From Marsupella aquatica (lineage: Eukaryota; Marchantiophyta), in contig OZ316896.1 in the NCBI GenBank assembly GCA_973895155.1, forward strand, positions 23,312,001 through 23,376,000: a stretch of 64,000 nt of DNA. Reading direction: 5' to 3'. The notes beneath the pieces are model-generated. The model did not search any database and was not told the origin of the DNA. It saw only the letters and a program-made list of their open reading frames with translations. This document shows positions 10,792-20,904 of the stretch, one piece after another. The stretch's first letter is position 1, and each line of letters starts with the position of its first letter. The position numbers and the translations under genes are program-made.

Positions 10792-11281
10792 CGGTGCAAA
10801 GGCGCCGTTCCTTTTAGGGAGGGCGGACGTGGAGGGAGGAGGCGTGAGTGGGCAGGGCGGGCGCGGATCTCCAAGTTTAGGATTAGGATCAGGACCAGGA
10901 GCGGCCCTGACACTTAGCTTAGTGGGATTGTGGTCCCACTGGTAGGAGCAACACTTGTGCTCCTGCCTTGCTGTACATAGGTAGATTCGGGCAAGTAGAT
11001 TACTGTTAAGTAGATTAGGCTTACGATGCAAAGAATGGTGGATCCACTACCAGGATAAGTACCTGGGCAGCGGGGAGCTAAGGGCCTCTTCTTTAGCAAG
11101 TTTTTAGTTTGCACCAGCCGGGCTGGGATCAAGTAGTACGAGAAGCTCTCGGTTAGTCGTACAGTGACCCTTGTGTATATTCATGTTTCCTCATGCCTAA
11201 GAGCTGAATAGAGTTGGCCTCACGGCTTAGTTCGCAGAGCTTGTGTATGAGATGTACTGTTTGTATGGCAAGTGCATGGTA

Positions 11282-11302
11282 TGACTCAGTCAGAATGAGT
11301 CA
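11282..11302. promoter_or_regulatory. TGACTCA-N7-TGAGTCA inverted repeat in the LTR
   Basis: Two GCN4/bZIP-type half-sites face each other with a 7-bp spacer. The arrangement is kept in the full-length LTRs near 23023-23043 and 40434-40454. It is altered in the older LTR fragments near 29495 and 34925. In plants TGAGTCA-type motifs can bind bZIP factors. Binding here is inference. Confidence 0.4.
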
Positions 11303-11707
11303 TTTTGCTATTTGTGTGTCGCATTAACTTGTGTGAAGAGTGCCCACATCAACCAAAAGGAAGGAAAGTAAGCAGGGGAGTGAGAGTTGGATGTGTCGAG
11401 CTGAGAGAGGTCTTAGCGGCTTAACCAAGCCTATTGGGGATCATTCCGGCGGCGGAATCCAAACATACCTAACAAGACGGAGGGGAAGACAGGGGAAGGC
11501 CTAGATTAGGCCGGCTACGTATCTCATGACCCGATGAAGGATCTGTCCAGTATATGTGTGTAAAATGTTAATAGTAGTAGTAGAAGGTTAGCAGCGTCCC
11601 ATGCCGCTAAGCCGCGGAAACGGCCTCGCCAAGCGCGAAACCCGCGGGAATCGACATGAGCTGGGGGGTTTCTTGGGTTTAGGGAGCCATGGGATGCACC
11701 ACATTTT

Positions 11708-11725
11708 TGGCGCTAGATGGAGGGG
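11708..11725 (+). other. Family A primer-binding-site candidate
   Basis: TTGGCGCTAGATGGAGGG follows the LTR terminus GCACCACA after a short T run. TGGCGC-type sequences directly after the LTR are typical gypsy primer-binding sites. I have not matched it to a particular tRNA. The same sequence follows the old LTR tail at about 35354. Confidence 0.6.
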
Positions 11726-11772
11726 GCATTTCTTAAGCCGTGAGATATGAAGTTAGAACGGAAGCGTAGGTA

Positions 11773-14682
11773 ATGACTGACCTTACACCGAGGGAAGAAA
11801 GAGTGATTCAACGGGAGAGAGCTCGACTGCAGCAGCTCGCCGGGTGGCATGATACACAGCGACTGAGAGGGGCAGAAAGAGCTGGTAGCTCCGAAACTGG
11901 AAGTGGCGTCGAAGAAGACATACCAGAAGAGGAGTCGGTAAGGAGAAGTGAGTCTCCAACCGACATGGGGGAACCAGAGGCACGGCCAGACGAGAGGCCA
12001 GGGACCAGATTGAGCCAGCGGTCGCGCATACATTACAAGGCATTTCATGGGAGAGGAGATGAGGATCCGGACGAATGGTTGGATGATTTCGAGGGAACCG
12101 CTGCAGCAAATGGAGAATCGGCCATCAAGATGCAGATTCTTCCCGGCCTGTTCAAGGGTGAGGCTAGGCCTTGGTACAGAGCATTAGATGTGGAAGATCA
12201 AGCCATCTGGGATATCTTCAAAACACTCTTTGTTAAGGAGTTTCGACCCATTGGAACTTCAGAACTAGCAGTGCTGAAGTTGGGACAACTTCGGTTCAAG
12301 GAGAACAAATCCTTCAGGAAGTTCTTGCAACGCTTTCAGAAACTGGTAAGACGTACAAAGACCAATGCATCTGAAGGTATGCAACTTCAATGGTTGGTGA
12401 ATGCTTTGCCACAGAAGATGAGTTTTGCAATTAGGAAGGAGAACCCGGAGACTTTAGCCGAAGCAATTAAGGATATTCAATTATACATTAATGCAGATAT
12501 CACAAGCCGGAAGAAACAGCTTAAGTCTGAGAGTTCCTCATCAGAGGAGGGATCACCCCATAAGAAAAAAGAAAAGAAGAAGAAACATTCTAAGAAGTCT
12601 AGAAGTGATAAGTCAAGCTCGGATAGTGGGAGTAGCAAGAGTGAGTCATCTTCTAGTTCTGAAGAAGAAAAAACTAGGAAAAGGAAGGGCAGAAGGAGAG
12701 GGAAGACGAAAGTCAAGCTGGAGGCTAAGCCACCAGATAACATCGTAGCCCTTACCGAGCAACTTAAGGCTATCATTGCAGAAGTAAAACCGAAGAAGAA
12801 GGTAGTACAGGAGGATAGCTCTGTATGGTGTGCCTTATGTTATAAAACCGGACACCATAAAGATGCGTGTCCTAAGCTTAATACTAATCATGTTCGGCAT
12901 GTGGCCGAGATCAGACCATGTCAGGGAGAAGTAGAGTACTTTTTAGGAGATGCCGCTGATAGTGTTTTCGGCATCAGTGAGACTGGAGCACGAGACCTAT
13001 CCAACAGACCTGCATCTCTATGGTCAGGGTTAAGGAACAATCCAGGAGGGATGTATCCTCGGATTATTCAGAAGTCGTCAGTACCTCCTAGGCCGAATGT
13101 GCAAAGATTTGCGGCGTGCTATAATTGTGGTCAACCTGGCCATTTTGCTAGAGAATGCCCGAATGCACGCAAACAGGGTGATGGACAACCAGCTCAGCTA
13201 TGTATGGGATGCCGACAAGAAGGTCATATGCTAGGGCAATGTCCTACTTGGTTGGCAGGCCTGGCCGCAAATCATAAACTTTTGCCGGTCAAGATCTTAC
13301 CGCCAGGTACTACCCCCAGAGGAGTTCAAATCAACCACATCGAACTAGGATGGCAAGAGGATGTCGAGGCAGAGTTCGTACCATCTGATGATGAGGCCGA
13401 AGCCCTATCAACCTTCTCAGAGGAGGATTTAGATCATGATTGCTACCGGGTCTCTACTCGATCTACCAGAAGGAAGGAAAGGTGGGATGGGCTGGCCAAA
13501 AATAAAGGGAAGGTTACGGAGGAAAAGATCGACTCTTCGTCAACATCAACAGAAGGAGAAGGGAGGGCTCCGGCAATACAGGTAAGCCATGAGCCCACCA
13601 GTGAACCCAATCCTTCACAAGATAGCGACTTCAATCGAGATCATCCTAAGTTGTTCTACCCCTCTGTTACGGCTAGTGTTAAGGAACAACTAAGAGAATT
13701 AGAAACCCTGGAGAATACCGAAGCCATTGCCAAGGATGTAAAACGAGCAAAAGCATTGTTTGCTTCGGAAGACCCAACAGCTATGGAGACTAGCGTGGCA
13801 AAACTGGCCGAATCCAAGACGGAAACACCACCAGAGGAGAAGCCGATTGTTCCCTATGACCTGGCTAAAGATGTACTAGAATCTAGAGTCTCGGCAACAG
13901 TAGGTCAACTATTGAAAAATAGCCCGTACTTCCGGAAGCAATTAAGGAAGGCTATTCTCGGCAAGCCGAGATTACCCAAGGTAGCAACCAGATCCGACGT
14001 ACTAATGATAGAAGAAGATCAAGGAGCCCCAGCATTACCATTAATGATTCAAGGAGAATTATTACTACGGGTACCCATCGATGGAGGATCAGGGGTATGT
14101 ATTATGATTGATTCAACAGCAAAAGGGTGGGGTCTAACACCGGAGATGACTGGAAGAGTGTTGAACATGGCCAATGGATATCAGGTCATTCCCACGGGAG
14201 TGTTAACCGGCATCAAGACAGAGATAGGAGGTATCTTCTTTAGCATTAACTATGTAGTAATGAAGCCGGTAAATCCTACGTCATTCCGGCTATTGATTGG
14301 TAGGCCATGGCTGTACCTAGCCGAGGTAATAGAAGATTGGGGTAAAAAACAGTTCACTTTCGGGACCCCCTCTATCACGGTATCCTGGGACACTAAGGAT
14401 GACCGTAGGAAAAGCATAAGGGAAGTAGATGGGTACGACAGTGGACTGGAGTCAGCCGATGAAGTACGTTGGTTAGAATGCCTCACTGACCTAACCGAAG
14501 AAAGTGTCTTTGGACCAGAGGTACCCCCCAGCGGATTATGGCAAGAACCAATAGAAGGTGACTTGGAAGAAGAAGACGAAGAGGTCGAGGACTGCTTTAC
14601 AATAGAATCCACCTTTTTAGCTGCAATTCCGGAGGAAGTGAAGGATGTAGACCAATTGGATGAACGGCTAAGTGGGGAGTAG
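11773..14682 (+). CDS. Family A gag-protease polyprotein
   Basis: This is a 969-residue ORF. About residues 82-240 form the Retrotrans_gag capsid domain (HYKAFHGRGDEDPDEWLDDFE through WLVNALPQKMSFAI). A Ser/Lys-rich low-complexity stretch (about 245-325) follows. There are three CCHC knuckles: CALCYKTGHHKDAC (about 352), CYNCGQPGHFAREC (about 449) and CMGCRQEGHMLGQC (about 477). A retropepsin-like domain near residue 768 has the active site IDGGSG, a plant gypsy variant of DTG/DSG, followed by LLIGRPWLYLAEVIEDWG. The product would form virus-like particles and process the polyprotein. The ORF ends in a TAG that overlaps the pol frame by a few bases. Three knuckles are more than the usual one or two. 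Confidence 0.92.
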   Translation: MTDLTPREERVIQRERARLQQLAGWHDTQRLRGAERAGSSETGSGVEEDIPEEESVRRSESPTDMGEPEARPDERPGTRLSQRSRIHYKAFHGRGDEDPDEWLDDFEGTAAANGESAIKMQILPGLFKGEARPWYRALDVEDQAIWDIFKTLFVKEFRPIGTSELAVLKLGQLRFKENKSFRKFLQRFQKLVRRTKTNASEGMQLQWLVNALPQKMSFAIRKENPETLAEAIKDIQLYINADITSRKKQLKSESSSSEEGSPHKKKEKKKKHSKKSRSDKSSSDSGSSKSESSSSSEEEKTRKRKGRRRGKTKVKLEAKPPDNIVALTEQLKAIIAEVKPKKKVVQEDSSVWCALCYKTGHHKDACPKLNTNHVRHVAEIRPCQGEVEYFLGDAADSVFGISETGARDLSNRPASLWSGLRNNPGGMYPRIIQKSSVPPRPNVQRFAACYNCGQPGHFARECPNARKQGDGQPAQLCMGCRQEGHMLGQCPTWLAGLAANHKLLPVKILPPGTTPRGVQINHIELGWQEDVEAEFVPSDDEAEALSTFSEEDLDHDCYRVSTRSTRRKERWDGLAKNKGKVTEEKIDSSSTSTEGEGRAPAIQVSHEPTSEPNPSQDSDFNRDHPKLFYPSVTASVKEQLRELETLENTEAIAKDVKRAKALFASEDPTAMETSVAKLAESKTETPPEEKPIVPYDLAKDVLESRVSATVGQLLKNSPYFRKQLRKAILGKPRLPKVATRSDVLMIEEDQGAPALPLMIQGELLLRVPIDGGSGVCIMIDSTAKGWGLTPEMTGRVLNMANGYQVIPTGVLTGIKTEIGGIFFSINYVVMKPVNPTSFRLLIGRPWLYLAEVIEDWGKKQFTFGTPSITVSWDTKDDRRKSIREVDGYDSGLESADEVRWLECLTDLTEESVFGPEVPPSGLWQEPIEGDLEEEDEEVEDCFTIESTFLAAIPEEVKDVDQLDERLSGE
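14669..14679 (+). other. Candidate central polypurine tract at the gag/pol junction
   Basis: TAAGTGGGGAG is identical to the 11 bases at 17913-17923, the polypurine tract just before the 3' LTR. Some retroelements prime plus-strand DNA from a second, internal tract. Here it also spans the only window in which gag could shift into the pol frame. Confidence 0.45.
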
Positions 14683-17600
14683 TAGCAGGGACAGTGGATT
14701 TTCTGCAGGCGTTGTGGCAGAGCCGGCAGGGTTCACAGCACCATCAATCATCGGCAAGGAATTAAATACCAAGGGATCGGCATACAAGCCGATTACGAGG
14801 GCAGAACAAATTGAGGCCCTATTAGAAGCCGAGAGAGCACAGCGGCCTAACTCTCAGGAGCAAGAGGTGGATGAGATGGACAGACACGATCCAGAGCCAA
14901 GGCAGGAAGGGGAGCCGACCACCAATTCAAAACCGAATAGACCGGCAAGGGGACAATCTATGGACACCAAGGAAGGGACCGACTCGGCTAGTCCAGCCGA
15001 GATTCCAGTTTATGGAGGTATGAGATTAGAGAGACTGGAAGCCGAACTGGACCCGAATTTGAAGAAGCAGATTAATATGATCCAAGCACGGCAATATCGG
15101 AAGCTCGACTTAGGAGAGGGAAGAGAACTGAACTTAGGGAGAAACCTAGCACCTGAGCTTGAGAAAGAGATCAGTGACTTATTGATTGAATTTCAGGATG
15201 TGTTTGCATGGAGTCACCAAGATCTAAAGGGAGTAGATCCAACACTAGGGGAACATCGAATTGATCTCATGTTAGGAGCCAAATCATTTCGACAACCAAT
15301 TCGAAGGATGAACCCGAAGTATTCCCTGCTGGTCAAAACAGAAATCGACAAACTAGTGGAAGCTGGATTCATCACTCCAGTCCTGCATTCAGATTGGGTG
15401 TCTCCAATTGTGATAGTTCCCAAGAAAGCTGGACCCGATGGTAAACCCAAGATCCGGGTTTGTCAGGATTACAGGAAGCTGAATGAAGCAACATTAAAAG
15501 ACCATTTTCCTTTACCGTTTACTGATATGGTACTAGACATGGTAGCCAGTCATGAACTATATTCATTCATGGATGGATACTCTGGTTATAACCAAATCAG
15601 GATTCGGCAGGAAGACCAAATCAAGACGGCCTTCATCACGGAATGGGGGATCTATGTCTTCAATCGTATGCCGTTTGGACTCTGCAACGCACCAGCTATG
15701 TTTCAACGATTAATGGTGAACATTTTTCATGATTACTTGAGAAAGTTCATGGAAATCTTCATTGATGACTTTGCAGTATTCGGGAAGGCATCGAAACATG
15801 CTAAATACCTCAGGAAAACCTTCATGAGATGTAGAGAGGTGGGTCTCAAGTTACACCCAGATAAATGTTTCTTTGCAGTAACCGAGGGGGTGCTACTAGG
15901 TCACAAGGTATCAAGGAAGGGCATTGAGATTGACAAAGGTAAGCTAGCAGTATGGCTAGATATCATGCAACCTAAGAACATAAAGGATGTAAGATCCTTC
16001 TTGGGATGCATTGGTTACTATCGCCGGTTCATCAAGGATTTTGCCAAGCTAGCTTTACCATTAACCAACATGCTCAAGGCAGGAGCAGACTTCGAACCCA
16101 CACCCGAACGAGTCACAGCGGTGGTAGAATTGAAGCAGATGTTAGTCGAGGCCCCAGTCATGATAGCACCGGACTGGAACAAAGATTTTCATGTTTTTGT
16201 AGATGTCTCGGGCTTCTGTATTGGCTCAGTACTAAGTCAGTTGGATGAGAAAGAAAGGGACCATCCCATATACTTCGCAAGCCGTCAGCTTGCCGATGCC
16301 GAACGGAACTACTCCACCACAGAGAGAGAAGCATTAGGAGTCATTTATTCTTGTAAAAAGTTTAGGCATTATTTACTAGGGTACAAGGTAATCTTTCATA
16401 CCGATCATGAAAGTTTGAAGTACCTAGTCAACAAGCCGGACCTTACAGGCAGAGTAGCAAGATGGATTTTGCTATTACAGGAGTTTGACTATGAGCTGAG
16501 GATCAAGTCGGGAAAGTTACATGCCAATGCCGACTTCTTTTCAAGGATCACAGGTAAACCTGCCACGGATTGCATCGATGATCGATTCCCCGACGAGGAG
16601 CTATTCGTTGTGGAAATAGCTGATACATGGTACCCTGAGATTTTACAATTTCTCAGCACTTCCAGATTACAGCCAGGATTAAGCCGAGAGCAAGCCGCAG
16701 TCTTTGTGCGGAAGGTCAGACAGTATCAGTGCATTAAAGGCATACTGCACAAACATGGAATCAACGGCACGATTCAAAGGTGTTTGGAAAAGAGAGAGGT
16801 AAAACGAGTCCTACGAGCCATGCATGGAGAGGAGGCCGGAGGACATTTTGCCCCAGTAACCACGTCTAAGAAGATATTAAATGCCGGTTACTGGTGGCCC
16901 ACCTTGCACAAAGATGTCTATCAGTTTATCAAACAATGCGATCCTTGTCAACGAGCGGGAGGACCAAGGGCGTCCACCAGACATCCACTGCACCCTATTC
17001 TACCTCTGGCACCATTCGAGAAGTGGGGTATTGATTACATTGGACCTCTGAAACCACTGACCCACCCTCGACGGAACAAGTACATAATCCTGGCTACGGA
17101 TTATGCAACTAAATGGGTAGAGGCCAGACCAACAACAAAGGATGATGCAATTACTACGGCTAGATTCATGTATGAGCAGATCTTCACCAGGTATGGAGCA
17201 CCCCTAGAATTAGTTAGTGATAGAGGAACTCATTTTTTGAATGATATAATTAGTCGTTTAAATGAGCAGTATTTAGTTAAACATAGGCCTACTACTCCCT
17301 ACCATCCAAAGGCAAACGGGTTGACAGAACGAGCAAACGGAATTATAGGAAAGATATTGAACAAGACAGTAGCTCAGAACAAACTTGATTGGGATGATAA
17401 ATTGTTTGCTGCTGTTTTTGCTTACAATCTTGCCTATAAATCCACTACCGGTCATACACCCTTCTTCTTAACCTTTGGACAAGAAGCCCTGGTACCCATG
17501 CAACTTGAGATACCGACATTTCAAGTTACAATTGAGGAAAGAGCCTCAGCGGAGGAGAGCCTAAAGGAGCGAGAATATAGGTTAGAAGCTTTAGAGGAGG

Positions 17601-17938
17601 CGAGAATGATTTCAGCCGAGAGAGTAGAATATAGACAGAGTATCATGAAGCAGCAGTATGATAAAAAGTTGAGAGTAGTTAGTATTCATACCGGTGATCT
17701 TGTGCTACTTTATGACAGTAGGTATAGTAGGTTTCCAGGAAAGCTTTACACTCGCTGGTTAGGACCCTTTAGAGTAACCATGATGTTCCCCAATGGCTCC
17801 GTACAATTGGCCAACATTACGGAAGAGGTATATCCAGTTTGCATCCATTATGACCGCCTCAAGAAATACTATATGGACGAAGATGAAGTTGTTCGCGAGG
17901 ACGCTTCACAATTAAGTGGGGAGCTATGTGATGCCTAG
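14672..17938 (+). CDS. Family A pol: reverse transcriptase, RNase H, integrase
   Basis: The open frame is 1,088 codons. It opens right after a TAA at 14669-14671 and its first codon is GTG, so it is most likely reached by a +1 shift from gag; the first ATG lies near 14877. RT blocks: WVSPIVIVPKK (about 242), FMDGYSGYNQI, MPFGLCNAPAMFQRLM and the catalytic FIDDFAVFG (about 363). RNase H begins FHVFVDVSGFCIGSVLSQ (about 508) and includes TTEREALGVIYSCKKFRHYL and HTDHESLKYL. Integrase has the HHCC module ending CDPCQRAGG, then catalytic Asp in WGIDYIGPL (about 784), Asp in LVSDRGTHFL (about 848) and Glu in NGLTERANG (about 884). The C-terminus has the GPFRVTMMFPNGSVQL module and no chromodomain. 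The stop codon is inside the 3' LTR. Confidence 0.93.
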   Translation: MGSSSRDSGFSAGVVAEPAGFTAPSIIGKELNTKGSAYKPITRAEQIEALLEAERAQRPNSQEQEVDEMDRHDPEPRQEGEPTTNSKPNRPARGQSMDTKEGTDSASPAEIPVYGGMRLERLEAELDPNLKKQINMIQARQYRKLDLGEGRELNLGRNLAPELEKEISDLLIEFQDVFAWSHQDLKGVDPTLGEHRIDLMLGAKSFRQPIRRMNPKYSLLVKTEIDKLVEAGFITPVLHSDWVSPIVIVPKKAGPDGKPKIRVCQDYRKLNEATLKDHFPLPFTDMVLDMVASHELYSFMDGYSGYNQIRIRQEDQIKTAFITEWGIYVFNRMPFGLCNAPAMFQRLMVNIFHDYLRKFMEIFIDDFAVFGKASKHAKYLRKTFMRCREVGLKLHPDKCFFAVTEGVLLGHKVSRKGIEIDKGKLAVWLDIMQPKNIKDVRSFLGCIGYYRRFIKDFAKLALPLTNMLKAGADFEPTPERVTAVVELKQMLVEAPVMIAPDWNKDFHVFVDVSGFCIGSVLSQLDEKERDHPIYFASRQLADAERNYSTTEREALGVIYSCKKFRHYLLGYKVIFHTDHESLKYLVNKPDLTGRVARWILLLQEFDYELRIKSGKLHANADFFSRITGKPATDCIDDRFPDEELFVVEIADTWYPEILQFLSTSRLQPGLSREQAAVFVRKVRQYQCIKGILHKHGINGTIQRCLEKREVKRVLRAMHGEEAGGHFAPVTTSKKILNAGYWWPTLHKDVYQFIKQCDPCQRAGGPRASTRHPLHPILPLAPFEKWGIDYIGPLKPLTHPRRNKYIILATDYATKWVEARPTTKDDAITTARFMYEQIFTRYGAPLELVSDRGTHFLNDIISRLNEQYLVKHRPTTPYHPKANGLTERANGIIGKILNKTVAQNKLDWDDKLFAAVFAYNLAYKSTTGHTPFFLTFGQEALVPMQLEIPTFQVTIEERASAEESLKEREYRLEALEEARMISAERVEYRQSIMKQQYDKKLRVVSIHTGDLVLLYDSRYSRFPGKLYTRWLGPFRVTMMFPNGSVQLANITEEVYPVCIHYDRLKKYYMDEDEVVREDASQLSGELCDA
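17913..17926 (+). other. Polypurine tract of family A element
   Basis: TAAGTGGGGAGCTA immediately precedes the LTR start TGTGATGCC at 17927. It lies inside the last codons of pol. Confidence 0.7.
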
Positions 17939-20904
17939 ACAGGAATCACTCGGCCAGTTAAGTGGGTAAACCAAGAAGGCACCCTAGGAACACCTTAGTA
18001 TAGGGACAAAACAAGGAAAATATAAACCATTAGGGGCAACCATGGAACCCGGGCCGAGGCCGGAGGTAAGGACGCTGAGGGTGAAAACCCGATTAGGGTT
18101 AGTGCGCGTTAAGCGTCGGCGGCTAGGAAGGATCAACGGGAAGAAGGACCGGCAGAGGAGAGGGGTAAGGAGCGCTTGCAGGAGATGGTGGCTCATTTGC
18201 GAGCACGAACTAGGCAGACGACTACGGGAGGCCAACTACTGTCAGCTGCTTAGGCAAGCACTCGGGGAGAGAGTAGATACCGATGATCGACCTAAGGAGG
18301 GTATGAGCAACGTCAATCAAGCGGCACATTTCTGGGGATGCCTGTTCGAACGGGCAACTGAGTACATCAAGACTTACGAGGATGAGGAATTAGAAAGGGC
18401 AGCTCGAGAACGGCAGGAGCTCGCTCGATTGTGGGAGCTGCAGAAGACGGCTTTCTTAGGAGGCGAACTCATCAAGGACGAGTTCCTGTGGACGCCTACT
18501 TCCAATCAACTCGACGATCTTCTGTTTTGCAAAGACAGCGTCGTCGGCATCCGAGAGGCCATCAAGAACTACAACGACATACACTGGGAATTAAAGGGTA
18601 GCACGGAAAGGTGGACCCAGGCAACGGTGCTAGGAGAAACCTCCACGGCAGCAGAGATGAAGAGGAAGGGAGCCGTCAACGATGAAGCCACCCCGGCAAA
18701 AAGAACGAGGTCGGCGGCACCAAAGAGGCCAGCCGAGCAGCAGAGCAGGAGGCAGGGAGAAGCCGAAGAGGAGGAGGTTGATCCCATCAAGGCCATTCCA
18801 ACCAGGGATGACACCTGGAAGGGCTGGGCGGCAACCCTACCGGTGGAGGTGCAACTACATTTTGCACGGGAGGAGGATGCATGCTTTACGGCCATGCAGA
18901 CCAAGAAGTACCAAGGCTTCATGGCCGAATCCGGCTTAGAGGCCTTTGTAAGATTACCATGGCTGAAGCCGGAGGTACCGGAGTCAGACCTATTAGAATT
19001 CGTGGGGTCATGGGAACCCGAGACCAATTGCACGAGGATATATGGGAAGGATTTCTATCTTACTCCCAAGGTAATTGCCGAAGTGTTTGGCTTGCCGATA
19101 GGCAATAAGACCAAAGTTGATACCAGGAAGACCTTGCCTGACAAGGAGTTCCGGTCGTTCCCCGGGCCATCAACGAAGAATGGCTTCTTCCGGAACACCT
19201 GCACCAACCCGCACATAGGAGAGATGATCGACTTCTTGCGGGTGACGATGCATTGTAACTTGCCGAGGGCAGAGATCGACAAGGCACAGGTCTATCTGGC
19301 AGAAAGGCCAGACCCAAGCCGGGACTACAACGGGTACCTCCTCAACCAATTGAAGAAGATCTTAAAGGAGGAGCAGCAGGTAATCGGCATGGGGAGCGTG
19401 TCGCGGCTTGGCTATCACATGCCGCTGTTGTGCCGGTATGCCAGAGGTCAGACTTTTGCCCCAGTACTTCCCCTGCAGGTAAGGGCACCCGAGGAAGCTC
19501 CAACGCCGAGGCCGTTGGCTGAGAAGCCTCAACCACCTGTTAGCCCTACGATCGAGCAGGTGTTTAGGCCCAGGAAGGAGGACTTGCCGATGCAGCAACC
19601 AGGTATGCAGAGTCTGCTGAAACTACTGGAGAAAGAAAAGAAATCGGCATCGGCAACAACAACGGCAACGGCAACAATGCAGGACACTACTACAGAGGTA
19701 GGCCTACACCGGCTCACAAGAGAAAACCCCTTTGCTGGAGACAAGGAGAGAATCAGGCCGGAATCCAAGCCAGGTGTTCGAATGTATGTGGGAATCTCAA
19801 GCTCCGAATCTGAGGTAGAATTGCCTGAAGCTCCTACCGACGAAGAGGAGAGGGAGAAGCCGGACGTCCAAGAAGTAGAGGAGGCAGTGGAGGACTGCAG
19901 CCATGATAATTCCGGCTATGGGTCGGACCATCACGTTCCAGGAGTAAGGACCTGTGGCCGGTTTGTCCCCACACTCCCAAGGGTAGTGCGAGGGGACCCC
20001 AACCAGCAGAGTAGCCCTGAGTCTCCCCCACCAGATGTTGCTCCCCCGAGCTTCGACGGCATAAAACAGACGGTGCAGGAATTTCAGGAGCGAATCAGGC
20101 AGGAAGAGGAGGCAGCCCTGGCTAGGGAAAAGGATTTACCAGGAGGAGATTGGCCGGAGGACATCAGGCGGCTAGCCGAAAAAGGAAGCAAACCTCTAGC
20201 CACGATTGAAGAGATCCGCAAGACGGCTTGGGACCAGAGGCCGCGATGGGCGATGCCAATCACTTCTACTTACTCCACCTACGCTAAGAATAGAGCCATG
20301 GAGTATGGTGAGATGTGTGGGGAACTTGCGCTCGGCATCTTTGGAGAGGAGTTGGAGGTAGGACCCTTTTTCCATAGGGAGCAGTTGGAGAAGCACCAAT
20401 TAGAAGAAGCGGTGGCTTTAGAGAGAAGCAAGAAGGACGAGGTCATTCGGCGGCTTAGGAGGATGGAAGCCGAGATTGAAGATCTAAGGGCGGCCAAGAA
20501 AGCCCAAGATGAACTACGGATTAAACGACATGAGCTGAACATCATGCAGGGGCAGTTGGACACCGCGCAGGCTGATAATCAGAATATCAAGGATAAACTG
20601 ACTCAGACGCAGGGAGAGTTGGCCGACACGATCAAAGAGAGGGAGAAGTGGAAGCAAGAGCTGAAGAATACAGAGGAGGCCCACATAACAGCCAACAGCC
20701 GGGCCATGGCGGAGACCCAAAGAAAGGAATGGGCGTTGAAGGGGGAGCTCGAGAAAATCCGCGGAGCCCTTGAGCAGAAGGAGGCCGAGTTAGGGAAATC
20801 CTATCAAGGGATTATGGCGCTGCAGCAGGAGCTTGCGTCCCTGACGGCCAGCTTCAAGGCCGACCTAAGGGAGAAGGACGAGATGCTCGAACAGACTTAC
20901 GCCA
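17927..20904 (+). repeat. Family A 3' LTR, truncated
   Basis: It follows LTR1 base for base with few differences until the coiled-coil-coding part of the LTR ORF (EMLEQTYA). There the sequence changes to minus-strand family B pol. About 1.7 kb of the LTR end is missing. Confidence 0.9.
18042..20904 (+). pseudogene. LTR-encoded ORF, family A copy 2 (3'-truncated, with N-terminal extension)
   Basis: The frame starts at 18042 (MEPGPRPEVRTL) and runs for 87 codons into the standard start MSNVNQAAHFWG at 18303 without a stop, because this copy lacks the extra base seen in LTR1 and LTR3. The PMD-like region and most of the coiled coil are intact. The frame continues artificially to 21158, but residues after position 20904 are antisense to family B pol and do not belong to the protein. 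Confidence 0.75.

Larger units (their letters stand above)
7040..11703 (+). repeat. Family A 5' LTR (4,664 bp)
   Basis: It starts TGTGATGCC and ends GCACCACA, giving TG...CA termini, and is followed by a primer-binding-like site. A minus-strand copy at 22622-27285 has exactly the same length. The LTR contains a TATA-like box at 7134, a long ORF (7417-10791) and about 900 bp of non-coding sequence (10792-11703). That last part carries a TGACTCA/TGAGTCA inverted repeat and several short T-rich and GT-rich stretches. Confidence 0.92.
7040..20904 (+). mobile_element. Ty3/gypsy family A retrotransposon, nearly complete
   Basis: Order: 5' LTR (7040-11703), primer-binding site, gag-protease ORF, RT-RNase H-integrase ORF, polypurine tract, 3' LTR (17927-20904, truncated). 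RT before integrase is the Ty3/gypsy order. No chromodomain is visible after the integrase. Both internal ORFs are open, and LTR1 and LTR2 differ only at scattered positions by eye, so the insertion is fairly recent. The 3' LTR is cut inside its own ORF at about 20904, where family B sequence begins, so no target-site duplication can be scored. Confidence 0.93.
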
